Shown here: positions 1 through 7,649 of the stretch, one piece after another
Position numbering within the stretch: position 1 is the stretch's first letter
Layout of the letters: the number at the start of each line of letters is the position of its first letter
Assembly (NCBI GenBank): GCA_937121175.1
Contig: CAKZKD010000011.1
Span: 1 to 64,000 of the forward strand
Reading direction: 5' to 3'
Source of the DNA: an uncultured Flavobacteriales bacterium
Lineage (GTDB): Bacteria > Bacteroidota > Bacteroidia > Flavobacteriales_G > Salibacteraceae
Length of the DNA: 64,000 nt
Made by a program: the position numbers and the translations under genes
The notes under the pieces: generated by a model
What the model saw: the letters and a program-made list of their open reading frames with translations, nothing else
What the model was told of the DNA's origin: nothing
The model's database searches: none

Positions 1-68
1 CCGAACTTCCCAGTTAAATTATGACCTCTTTGAATATCTTTTAGAACTATTCCCGTAAAACGGGGCGG

Positions 69-76
69 CAAAAGTA
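69..76 (-). promoter_or_regulatory. Putative leftward promoter -7 box at the window edge
   Basis: Read on the minus strand this is TACTTTTG, an exact match to the Bacteroidota -7 consensus TAnnTTTG. Transcription would run off the left edge of the window. No start codon lies between it and position 1, so the first 60 bases would be untranslated leader of a gene that cannot be seen. No clear -33 TTTG element was found. Confidence 0.35.
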
Positions 77-163
77 ATAATACTTTTCATTAGACAATGA
101 AATAAAAAATATTTTTTTTCGCCACTTAAATATTCAGAACTTCTCCGTTTCAAAAACGGTTGG

Positions 164-171
164 CAAATGTA
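164..171 (-). promoter_or_regulatory. Second putative leftward promoter -7 box
   Basis: The minus strand reads TACATTTG, matching TAnnTTTG, with a TTG about 21 bases upstream that could serve as the -33 element. It points the same way as the box at 69-76, so the gene left of the window may have tandem promoters. A short hairpin (CCGTTT / AAACGG) lies just downstream. Confidence 0.4.
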
Positions 172-201
172 TGAGTTTTCTTAAACGTGCATCAACTTTA
201 T

Positions 202-226
202 CTAATATTTTTTAGAAAAATATTAG
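202..226. repeat. Perfect AT-rich palindrome between tsaB and the leftward promoters
   Basis: An 11-bp perfect inverted repeat (CTAATATTTTT / AAAAATATTAG) with a 3-base loop lies 42 bases beyond the tsaB stop. It could end the tolC-hlyD-tsaB transcript, although no T-run follows on the minus strand. It could equally be an operator for the leftward promoter at 164-171. The rest of 1-267 holds no gene that I can see. Confidence 0.45.
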
Positions 227-267
227 AGCCGCATTACACACTAAAAACCAATTGATTATATATATAA

Positions 268-978
268 TTAGGGGATTAAAATATTCTTTTTTGGTTTTCC
301 AGCATTAAACTCTTTGAGGTAGAAGGGCTCGAAGTATGCCACATCTTCATATTGACCCAAATTAAATTTTGAGTGGACCAATTTCCCCAAAGCCAAAACC
401 GAAGGAAAAACACCAGGAAGACATACCAAGGTTTCGCCTATTTGAGTCAATCTCTTAATTTTTTCGGCTCCTGAACCAAATACTATAACTTGGTTGTATT
501 TTGAATATTCAGTAAAACTTTGAGAATCAATCACCTTAGGGCAAGTATTACTCAAGGGTTTGCCTGTGACATCATAAACCCGACAATAAACTTCATCTCT
601 TCTAGCATCTACAGCACTAATAAGAATAGAGTCGTTCATTACATTGATCAAATTATTATTAATAATCTGAAGCATCATACTATCTAAGCTGTTAAAGGAA
701 ATTAAATGCGTATTACTTTGGTAGCACAGTCCTTTTGCAAAGGCAACTCCAATTCTTAAACCAGTATAAGAACCCGGTCCCTCTCCGACCGCAAGGGCAG
801 AAATATCATGCATCGACAATGCGTTTGATTGCAATATATCATTCACCATTGTAGCTAACGACTCACTATGGCTATAGCCTTCGTTAAAATCTTTATTTGC
901 AATTAAATCATCCTCGGAGAAGAGACCAACTGAGCAATTTGTGGAGGAAGACTCAATAGCTAGAAAATAATCTGCCAT
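268..978 (-). CDS. tsaB: tRNA threonylcarbamoyladenosine biosynthesis protein TsaB
   Basis: TsaB is the non-catalytic partner of TsaD in making the t6A modification at position 37 of ANN-decoding tRNAs; it is cytoplasmic and normally essential. The 236-residue product has the ASKHA-fold N-terminus with LAIESSSTNCSVGL near residues 6-19, and the family signature GEGPGSYTGLRIGV near 65-78. Length matches the usual 220-240 residues. The start codon follows directly on the hlyD stop with no gap, so it is almost certainly co-transcribed as the last gene of the tolC-hlyD-tsaB operon. The conserved front half makes the call secure; the C-terminal half is more variable, as is normal for TsaB. Confidence 0.93.
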   Translation of the reverse strand: MADYFLAIESSSTNCSVGLFSEDDLIANKDFNEGYSHSESLATMVNDILQSNALSMHDISALAVGEGPGSYTGLRIGVAFAKGLCYQSNTHLISFNSLDSMMLQIINNNLINVMNDSILISAVDARRDEVYCRVYDVTGKPLSNTCPKVIDSQSFTEYSKYNQVIVFGSGAEKIKRLTQIGETLVCLPGVFPSVLALGKLVHSKFNLGQYEDVAYFEPFYLKEFNAGKPKKNILIP

Positions 979-2271
979 TTACTTCTCTTCTTTTACCTCA
1001 TCCAACACTTCAACACCTTCACCATCGCGAAGTTTTCTACTAACAGTAGCATAGGGTCCATCTACTACTTCGCCTGACAGTTCTATTGGTGATAAGACTT
1101 GAATGAAATCATCGTCTTGAATCCCCGTTTTCACAAATACTTTTTTCGCCTTACCTTCTTCTACCAAGAAAACACATTCTTTTAATTTTTCTTGATCTAC
1201 AGAAGACAATATCTCCCCTGGCTTTAGAGTATCTGGTCTAAGAACAACAGCTTGAATAGGAACGCTTAGCACTCCTGACTTCCTATTAGTGATAATGTCA
1301 ACAGTAGCGGACATACCAGGGCGCATTGGGAATTTTTTACCGTTAAGTGAATCAATTAAATCTGCGTACGAACTGTTGAGGATATGGATTTTCACTTCGA
1401 AAGTCGTTACTTGATCCGCTCCTCCCATGTTGTCTTTTGCCGAACTGGCTATTTCGGAAACCTTACCTTTAAAAACTCTATCTAAATACGCATCGAGTTC
1501 TATTTCAACCTCATCGCGGAGGGAGACTTTCACAATATCGCTCTCATTTACCTCCACAGCTACCTCCATATTGTACATATCTGCAATTCGAAGTAATTCT
1601 GTTCCTTCCATTTGGGCTGTTCCTACTACACGCTCGCCTTGTTCTACTGCCAACTTTGAAACCGTGCCCGTGGTTGGTGCATAAATAGAAGTCCTACTTA
1701 GATTATCATTGGCTTCTTTAACCGTTGCCTCAGCAGTCTTGACATTAAATTCTGCCGCACTCACATTTTCTTTGGCAGCTTGCACATCAGCTTCAGCAAC
1801 TTCAAAGTTTGCAGTGATTTGATCCATTTCAGCTTGCGCAATTGCTCCATCTTTCAATAATTTATCGCTTCTATCAAATTCCTTCTTCGATTGAACCAAA
1901 CGAGATTTAGCTTGCGTTAGTCGAGCTTTTGAGTTTAATAAATTAGCCTTGCTGCTGTTTAAATTGGCTTGAGCTCTTTGAACCACGGAAGTGAGCAAAT
2001 CTGGATTTATTCGAAGCAACAGGTCTCCTTCATTAACCTTTTGGCCTTCTACGATGTTTACTTCAATGACTTCCCCGCTGACTTCTGAACTTATTTTTAC
2101 TTCTGTTTCTGGCTGAACTTTCCCGTTGGCTGCCACCTTTTCTACGATTGTCCTATTCTCTAAGGTAGAAGCTTCAATTTCGATAGTATCCCCAGTACGT
2201 CCCTTCATTACCGCTAAAGCAATTAAGACCGCCACAAGCACAATGCTTCCGATAATCACTTTTTTATTCAT
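979..2271 (-). CDS. RND/ABC efflux periplasmic adaptor (HlyD/MacA-like)
   Basis: This is a membrane-fusion protein linking an inner-membrane transporter to a TolC-type outer-membrane channel. It has an N-terminal membrane anchor at residues 5-21, a split lipoyl-like domain (first half near 45-90, second half near 195-225), a long alpha-hairpin between them rich in Ala, Lys, Asn and Glu (about 95-190), and a beta-barrel/membrane-proximal part ending in VPIQAVV near residue 340. At 430 residues it is normal for the MacA branch. It sits one base after the tolC-like gene and directly before tsaB. No pump gene (MacB or RND) lies in the operon, so its transporter partner must be encoded elsewhere. 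Substrate cannot be inferred. Confidence 0.88.
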   Translation of the reverse strand: MNKKVIIGSIVLVAVLIALAVMKGRTGDTIEIEASTLENRTIVEKVAANGKVQPETEVKISSEVSGEVIEVNIVEGQKVNEGDLLLRINPDLLTSVVQRAQANLNSSKANLLNSKARLTQAKSRLVQSKKEFDRSDKLLKDGAIAQAEMDQITANFEVAEADVQAAKENVSAAEFNVKTAEATVKEANDNLSRTSIYAPTTGTVSKLAVEQGERVVGTAQMEGTELLRIADMYNMEVAVEVNESDIVKVSLRDEVEIELDAYLDRVFKGKVSEIASSAKDNMGGADQVTTFEVKIHILNSSYADLIDSLNGKKFPMRPGMSATVDIITNRKSGVLSVPIQAVVLRPDTLKPGEILSSVDQEKLKECVFLVEEGKAKKVFVKTGIQDDDFIQVLSPIELSGEVVDGPYATVSRKLRDGEGVEVLDEVKEEK

Positions 2272-2272
2272 A

Positions 2273-3613
2273 TCACTTTAAAGTTAAAGGTTTTCCTTGG
2301 TAAAACTCTAATATTTTGAATTTGAACAAGTAATCGTATTTGGCCTGAACTAAATCAGCTTCGGCTCTTGCTAAATTGGTTTTTGACTGGTTATATTCTA
2401 CTCCATTAATATTTCCAACTTCGTACCTTTTGGTAGCATACTTGAACGATTCCTTAATTGCTTGCACCGCTTTAACATTCGCTTCGTATTTCTTTTTTGA
2501 CGCATTAGCATCAAAATACGCCTGTTTTACGGTTTCGTTTACTTGGTTTTTTGCTTGTTGTAACTCTACAGCTCTTATTTCTTGAGTGACTTTTGCACGA
2601 CTTACTGCAGTATGCGTGGAAAGTGAGTTTAGAATCGGCATGGTTAAACTTACGCCAATAGATTGATTGAAATTGTCGGTTACTTGTGTACCAAAATCTT
2701 TAGTCTGACCTGTGGTAAAGTCAATATTCTTTCCTGAATATCCTGACCCAACACTTCCCCGCAGCGAAATTGTTGGACTTATTCTTCCACGCTCCGCATT
2801 CAGCCCTTTTTCACTTGCTTCATATTTTATTTCTGCGCTTTTTATTTCTGGTAAACTCTCTAGAGCTTTGTAGTATATAAATGATGAAGTTGCTTCATTT
2901 TTTTGTAAATCTTCAACGTTTAAAATTGGTTTTTGAACCGAAAAGTCTTCAATAGAATCTACCCTCATGATTAGGAGTAATCTTAATTTAGAAATATCCA
3001 AATTATTAGAAGCGTTAACTACGTTCAACTCTTCTCGCGCCAATTGCGCCTCTAGATCCAACAAATCGCCTTTTGATATTCTACCAGCCGCAACAAATTG
3101 TTTTGACCGTTTGACTTGACCTTGACTCAGGTTTACTTGTTGTTCCGCAATTGAAAGTAGTTCTTGATTAAAAAGTATTTGAAGGTAAGCCGAGGTAATG
3201 TTAAGCGAAACATCATTTCTTGCCTTATCGGAATCGTATCTAGATGCTGCAACACCCATATTCGCCTGCTTGTATCTATTGTAGCGTGATGCGCCTGAAA
3301 AAATATCCCAACGTCCTTGAATTCCGTATGCATCAGAACGTACCTCGTCAGTCGCAAATGTATTGGTGAAGGGGTCAATAGTTCTTCCAAAGTTAAAATC
3401 GCTTTGCAGGAACAAATTAACGGAAGGTAAATGCTGACCTTTTGCAGAAACCAAATCTTGCTTTGCTAATTCTGCGTTTAACCTTGCCCGCTGTACGTTT
3501 AAGTTATTCCTTAGACCTAATTCGATGCAATCTTGCAAACTGAACACATCTTGGGTAAAAGCTTTGATAGATACAAAAGCAAAAAAAAGTACGGCTACAA
3601 GTTTCAATTTCAT
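2273..3613 (-). CDS. TolC-family outer-membrane efflux channel
   Basis: An outer-membrane factor of the TolC superfamily, the exit duct for efflux or type I secretion. Residues 1-20 form a signal peptide ending in AFTQ. The remainder shows two OEP-type repeats with the alternating helical and beta segments of TolC, including the family-like stretches LGLRNNLNVQRARL (about 33-46) and, in the second repeat, SIGVSLTMPILN. Length 446 residues is typical. It is the first gene of the leftward operon with the HlyD-like adaptor. A TAnnTTTG box ends only seven bases before its ATG, so the message may be essentially leaderless. Confidence 0.9.
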   Translation of the reverse strand: MKLKLVAVLFFAFVSIKAFTQDVFSLQDCIELGLRNNLNVQRARLNAELAKQDLVSAKGQHLPSVNLFLQSDFNFGRTIDPFTNTFATDEVRSDAYGIQGRWDIFSGASRYNRYKQANMGVAASRYDSDKARNDVSLNITSAYLQILFNQELLSIAEQQVNLSQGQVKRSKQFVAAGRISKGDLLDLEAQLAREELNVVNASNNLDISKLRLLLIMRVDSIEDFSVQKPILNVEDLQKNEATSSFIYYKALESLPEIKSAEIKYEASEKGLNAERGRISPTISLRGSVGSGYSGKNIDFTTGQTKDFGTQVTDNFNQSIGVSLTMPILNSLSTHTAVSRAKVTQEIRAVELQQAKNQVNETVKQAYFDANASKKKYEANVKAVQAIKESFKYATKRYEVGNINGVEYNQSKTNLARAEADLVQAKYDYLFKFKILEFYQGKPLTLK

Positions 3614-3620
3614 TCAAGTA

Positions 3621-3628
3621 CAAAACTA
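3621..3628 (-). promoter_or_regulatory. -7 box of the tolC-hlyD-tsaB operon
   Basis: The minus strand reads TAGTTTTG, an exact TAnnTTTG. It lies seven bases upstream of the tolC-like start codon, leaving an expected leader of only a few bases. Confidence 0.5.
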
Positions 3629-3716
3629 AGTATTGAATCGAGCAATAACTCGTATTTTCAACGAGAGGGTGATTGCGAAATTTATTGGAACAAGGAGCGG
3701 ATGATTGGTTCTCTAT

Positions 3717-4601
3717 TTAGTATTCTTCAATCATTTTAGTGAACAATTGATTAAAGTGTTTTTGGCTAACCTCCGAAATGCCATGCATATTATTAGCATC
3801 GAAGGCTTGATTTCTACAATATTCCAAAAACTCAGTCTCCATTTCTGCTGCTTTTAACGCTTTGGCGTATTTAATAGAATAAATAATGTTATTGGGGAAT
3901 TCTTTGAGTAAAATCTTACAATATTTCATAGACTCCGAGGGGTCTTCTTCAGATTCTAGATAGATTTTTGCTAAAAAATAAGTCGATTCTGCTGAAACAG
4001 CCCAATTACTTTGTTGCGCCAATTCCTTTAAACTGTCTAACCCCTTTGTCATATTTCCATCTGGGTATCCCATTAAAATTGGTCGGAGCAAATAATAATT
4101 CTGGTAGGCAAAGTCGTGATAATAGTTATACAAAGCGTTTACTAATTTCAGTTCATCTGCCTTGTACTGTCGTTCGTTTAATTCTTCTAGCAAGAGAATA
4201 CATTTTCTCAAGTCTTTCAGTCCCGAGAAATAATTATCGTCTAACAATTGCACCCTAGACCTAAAAGTATATCCATTTAAGAGCCTCAGCAGAATTTCGT
4301 TACTTACCGAATCTGTTCGATAGGACTCGAGCTGATTAATATAGGTCTCGATAAGTTCATTTGAGGTTTCCAAGAAATCTTTTTGCTCACTATAACCCGA
4401 AATTAGTTTCCACCAATTTAGGTGAATCTGGCAAAGCTGTAAATCCTCTTTGGAAAAGGAACTCGCCTCTTGTTTAAGCACGTTTTCGCTTGAAATCAAA
4501 TCGAATGCATAAAGTGGTTGAAAAAAACGTTTTGTCACCAAGTTTTGCGATTGCAAATCGGTCAGTATAAATGTGATTATAATTGCTAGCAAAGCCCTCA
4601 T
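3717..4601 (-). CDS. Exported tetratricopeptide-like protein of unknown function
   Basis: I do not recognise a named family with certainty. The frame is open to an ATG at 4634, but the internal ATG at 4601 is preferred because it gives a clean signal peptide, MRALLAIIITFILTDLQSQ. The 294-residue product is otherwise helical, with TPR-like spacing: a segment around GLDSLKELAQ followed by AESTYFLAKIYLESEEDPSESMKY, then a segment on neighbouring-cell-size helices. This resembles the TPR39/Iml2-like secreted proteins of Bacteroidota, but that is inference. It is transcribed divergently from the LolA-like gene across a 54-base gap and may share regulation with that cluster. It is probably periplasmic. 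Confidence 0.6.
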   Translation of the reverse strand: MRALLAIIITFILTDLQSQNLVTKRFFQPLYAFDLISSENVLKQEASSFSKEDLQLCQIHLNWWKLISGYSEQKDFLETSNELIETYINQLESYRTDSVSNEILLRLLNGYTFRSRVQLLDDNYFSGLKDLRKCILLLEELNERQYKADELKLVNALYNYYHDFAYQNYYLLRPILMGYPDGNMTKGLDSLKELAQQSNWAVSAESTYFLAKIYLESEEDPSESMKYCKILLKEFPNNIIYSIKYAKALKAAEMETEFLEYCRNQAFDANNMHGISEVSQKHFNQLFTKMIEEY

Positions 4602-4640
4602 TGTTGATTCTTTACGAAAAAAAAGAAGCTGCAAATAAAC

Positions 4641-4648
4641 TACATTTG
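4641..4648 (+). promoter_or_regulatory. -7 box of the LolA-like/YidD cluster
   Basis: TACATTTG exactly matches TAnnTTTG and ends seven bases before the ATG at 4656. The spacing equals that at tolC and suggests a leaderless or nearly leaderless transcript. Confidence 0.5.
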
Positions 4649-4655
4649 ACGACCC

Positions 4656-5396
4656 ATGAAAAATTTAAATTTCACCCTAATTGGGCTAATCACTGGCCTA
4701 ACAGTAATTCTTGCCAATTCTGCATTTTATGTTCCGTTAAGAATCGATCAGATTCAACTGGATATGCTAATTCAAACTGTAAGTAAAGGAAAAAAAATAA
4801 CTACACGTGGCAAGCTTTATTACGAAACTGCTAATTCAAAGCTGGTAACAAGATTTACATACCCACATGAGATAATTTCTATTACCAATGGGTTAGGTGA
4901 AATGAAAACTTATGACGCAAAACAAAATAGTTTATTTCAAAAAAATGGAAGCCAGCATAGCTCCAAGCAATCATTTCTGTATCATTTTACAAGTGGCAGA
5001 TATGGTGATATGGGTTTGCAAGAAAATGGATTTGCCATGATAAAGAGTAGGATTGAAGATGGAATGGTAATTTCAAACTGGCAGGCTAAAAAGGATGCTG
5101 ATAAACAAAGTAAAAATCTAAACATTGAACTCGTGGTGGAAAACCGTTTACCCATTTTCATGAGTTATAGTAACAACGGTTCTATTGAATCGAAAACTTA
5201 CTTTACGAATTACCAAAATATTGGAGATAATTTGGTTCCGTTTAACATAACCGAGATACAATATTCTAATCAAGGTATGGATTCCGTTATCATACGAAAA
5301 AAGTATTCGAATTTATTGGTTAACAGTCAGGTTGATTTAAAATACTTAAACTTCAAGATACCTTCAACTGCCAAACTAATTGAGATTGATAAATGA
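4656..5396 (+). CDS. LolA-like outer-membrane lipoprotein carrier homolog
   Basis: LolA-type proteins carry lipoproteins or other hydrophobic cargo across the periplasm. This 246-residue protein has an N-terminal hydrophobic segment (about residues 8-25) that acts as signal peptide or anchor. It continues with the beta-rich pattern of the LolA fold: GKLYYETANSKLVTRFTYP near 52-70, then ISITNGLGEMKTYDAKQN, then strands around ISNWQAK and LPIFMSYSNNG. Identity to canonical LolA is weak and rests on strand pattern and the kind of motifs, so the fold is more certain than the cargo. Its stop overlaps the start of the YidD-like gene (ATGA), which ties the two in one transcript. Confidence 0.6.
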   Translation: MKNLNFTLIGLITGLTVILANSAFYVPLRIDQIQLDMLIQTVSKGKKITTRGKLYYETANSKLVTRFTYPHEIISITNGLGEMKTYDAKQNSLFQKNGSQHSSKQSFLYHFTSGRYGDMGLQENGFAMIKSRIEDGMVISNWQAKKDADKQSKNLNIELVVENRLPIFMSYSNNGSIESKTYFTNYQNIGDNLVPFNITEIQYSNQGMDSVIIRKKYSNLLVNSQVDLKYLNFKIPSTAKLIEIDK

Positions 5397-5854
5397 TTAG
5401 ACTAATTTTCATCTTAGCTGTTTTCCTCTGTTCATTTTCAAATCGTGGCATTAGTCAAGTTGAAAAAACGAATCTTGAAATTATACAAACAAAAAAACTT
5501 GCCAATGAACATAAGTACCAATCAAGAAAGGTTTCGTATCTCTTTAAAGAAAAATCATTTTTAGTAAAGTATAATCCGGTCTCTTTGGCCTTTGGTGGAT
5601 TATTGGCGTTCTATCAGAAGGTGATATCACAGCAACTTGCCTCTCATTGTCCTTACGAAATAAGTTGTTCCGAATTTAGCAAATTGTGTATTTCGGAGTA
5701 TGGATTAATAAAAGGTACAGCACTCACTGCTGATAGACTCACCCGATGTACTGAATTCACTCAAGTTGACATGCACCCGCTCTGGATGAACGAACACAAC
5801 CAAATTATTGACCCTATCCACAAGTACCAGCATCATAAAAAACACAAGCATTGA
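5393..5854 (+). CDS. YidD-like protein with an N-terminal signal peptide
   Basis: YidD is a small peripheral inner-membrane protein that aids YidC-dependent membrane-protein insertion. The YidD core is visible from about residue 62: FYQKVISQQL, then HCPYEISCSEF, then YGLIKGTALTADRLTRC. This keeps the family's three cysteines, the CSE/F turn and the helix ending in RC. Ordinary YidD is about 70-90 residues and begins near that core. This one is 153 residues, and its first 21 residues (LIFILAVFLCSFSNRGISQ) look like a cleavable signal peptide followed by a charged linker. That would place the domain in the periplasm, not the cytosol. It overlaps its neighbours by four bases on both sides (ATGA and TTGA). 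Confidence 0.8.
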   Translation: MIRLIFILAVFLCSFSNRGISQVEKTNLEIIQTKKLANEHKYQSRKVSYLFKEKSFLVKYNPVSLAFGGLLAFYQKVISQQLASHCPYEISCSEFSKLCISEYGLIKGTALTADRLTRCTEFTQVDMHPLWMNEHNQIIDPIHKYQHHKKHKH

Positions 5855-6786
5855 AATCATTATCCACAGTGTTTGTTGTTTTTACTTTATTACTGCATTG
5901 CTCAATATCCTTGCGCTCACAAAATGACGCCAACATTTCTACAAATGATTCGACGGCTGATTGTGACGTAACTAAAGAATTTCTTAGTGGAGAGTTAAAC
6001 TTTATAAAACACCTAATTACCAATGAGGAATTTGAGAATACCATTGAAACTCGGTTAAATTTAAAACTCAATTGTCCAACGTTTATTGACATAAAAGACA
6101 GTATTCATTATTTCTCCGGCTGGTCGGGATATCGACTGAAGAAATTAGATTTTGCGATATCGGAATTACTTCAAGTTTCTGAAACTTCTCCTTTCTATGT
6201 TAAATCTCAATTTTACTCCTCATTTTGCTACGCGTTTGACGGGGACAACAAAAACGCCATACAGACACTCGCTGAAATTCCAATTGAAATAAACAATTTG
6301 GAATTAATGAATATCAAGAATCTTCAACTTGCTGGCACTTATTTATTGGAACGGGACTATCAGAACTATTCGAAAAGTTTAAATCAATTGGATACGAACA
6401 ATTACCTTATCAAAAACGAGACAGAAAGATTAAAGTATCATAGGTCAAGCTTGCAGAAAATCAAAAATAAATCTCAGTTTTTAGCTGGTCTTTTTTCTGC
6501 GGTAATTCCTGGTAGTGGAAAATTTTATGCGGGATATAAAGGTCAGGCAATTGCTGCAGCCATACCGACAATACTATTTGGAGCGGTTGCCACAGAACAA
6601 TATTTTAAATCCGGACCAAAGAGCTTTCAGTTTATTTCTTTTGCGTCATTGTTTTCGATTTTTTATGTAGGAAATATTTGGGGAAGTGTAATTAGTGTAA
6701 GAACCTATAGAGATGACATTAATAATAAAATTGACAACGGTATTTTGGTTGACATGCATATTCCATTGCGTCGGTTTTTCGACTAG
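5851..6786 (+). CDS. Exported TPR-like protein with C-terminal PG-G-Y-G membrane domain
   Basis: Start is TTG at 5851, overlapping the YidD-like stop as TTGA; it opens directly with a signal peptide (LSTVFVVFTLLLHCSISLRSQ). The middle (about 40-200) is helical with TPR-like features (FAISELLQVSETSPFYVKSQ). The C-terminal part (about 205-290) carries VIPGSGKFYAGYKGQAIAAA followed by two or three hydrophobic stretches, resembling the DUF5683/TM2-like glycine-rich hairpin domain seen in small Bacteroidota membrane proteins. Specific function unknown. The next gene repeats the same architecture, so the two are probably an ancient tandem duplication that act as a pair. The last 74 bases also encode the signal peptide of that next gene in another frame. 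Confidence 0.65.
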   Translation: MKSLSTVFVVFTLLLHCSISLRSQNDANISTNDSTADCDVTKEFLSGELNFIKHLITNEEFENTIETRLNLKLNCPTFIDIKDSIHYFSGWSGYRLKKLDFAISELLQVSETSPFYVKSQFYSSFCYAFDGDNKNAIQTLAEIPIEINNLELMNIKNLQLAGTYLLERDYQNYSKSLNQLDTNNYLIKNETERLKYHRSSLQKIKNKSQFLAGLFSAVIPGSGKFYAGYKGQAIAAAIPTILFGAVATEQYFKSGPKSFQFISFASLFSIFYVGNIWGSVISVRTYRDDINNKIDNGILVDMHIPLRRFFD

Positions 6787-7591
6787 CAATGTTTCGGATT
6801 ATGAGCATGAAGCTAGAATAGCCGCGCAGGCAAATAAGTACAAAGACGCTGCATTATTGTATGAGCGTTGCGTATTTCTATCGACTGAAACGGAAAAGCA
6901 AGCAGAATTTCTGATTGAAAAAGCGAAATGCTATTGGGCAATAAATGATTTTGAACGTTCTTTATCAGCATTAAAAAGAATAACGACCTACAATCTTTCA
7001 GATTCCACACGGTTTGAGACCGAGTATTGTCTGGCAAGCAACCATTACATGCAGGGAAATTACCAAAATGCGCTGGCAGAACTTCAGCAAATACAAGCAT
7101 TTACCTCAGACATTAACCTCGTAGAGAAAACACACTTTCTTGCCGGACTCACTTTTATTCAACTAAAGGAATGGCAAAAGGCTAAGCTTCAATTTGTGAG
7201 TTGGGCAAACACCTTAGATGAAACCGACTCAATTAAAAGTGTGATTACGACCGAAATTACTTCTTTGTTAATGGAAGAAAATCTACCTAAATACAAAAAC
7301 CCAGAAACAGCTAAAATTTTAAGTATGTACCTGCCGGGTGCAGGCCAACTGTACTCTGGCTTTTTTTGGGAAGGAGCCGCTAGTCTTACTTTTCAACTTG
7401 CAGGTTTAGCTATATTAGGTTACGGAATTTATAGCCAGTACTATGTTACCGGCGGTGTTGTTGGGTTTGGAATCTTTCAACGGTTTTATTCTGGAGGTGT
7501 AAAAAGAGCTCAATTTCTGGCTGAAAAAAGAAACTTTAGAAACATCAAAACCCTTATTGAAAAAGCTGAAGAGGTTAAGCGTAAACATTGA
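6713..7591 (+). CDS. Paralogous TPR-like protein with C-terminal PG-G-Y-G membrane domain
   Basis: Same architecture as the preceding gene: signal peptide, TPR-like helices (ALLYERCVFL, then FERSLSALKRI, then YQNALAELQQI), then a C-terminal membrane hairpin domain with MYLPGAGQLYSGFFWEGAA and two hydrophobic stretches. The start lies inside the upstream gene; ATG 6713 or the in-frame TTG at 6731 both give a good signal peptide (LTTVFWLTCIFHCVGFSTS), and no start outside the overlap keeps it. This makes translational coupling likely. Product 292 residues. Function unknown; by context it may act with the LolA-like and YidD-like proteins in envelope assembly, which is inference only. Confidence 0.65.
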   Translation: MTLIIKLTTVFWLTCIFHCVGFSTSNVSDYEHEARIAAQANKYKDAALLYERCVFLSTETEKQAEFLIEKAKCYWAINDFERSLSALKRITTYNLSDSTRFETEYCLASNHYMQGNYQNALAELQQIQAFTSDINLVEKTHFLAGLTFIQLKEWQKAKLQFVSWANTLDETDSIKSVITTEITSLLMEENLPKYKNPETAKILSMYLPGAGQLYSGFFWEGAASLTFQLAGLAILGYGIYSQYYVTGGVVGFGIFQRFYSGGVKRAQFLAEKRNFRNIKTLIEKAEEVKRKH

Positions 7592-7649
7592 AATTTTAGT
7601 AATCGTATTGATTACATCATCCAAGAAGTGGGAAATCCAGTACTTTAAC

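Noticed and set aside
1-60. Resemblance of CCGAAC...AGTTAA to a 5S rRNA fragment
   Set aside because: Only a few bases agree with the 5S consensus loop and the flanks do not; no stem pairing was found.
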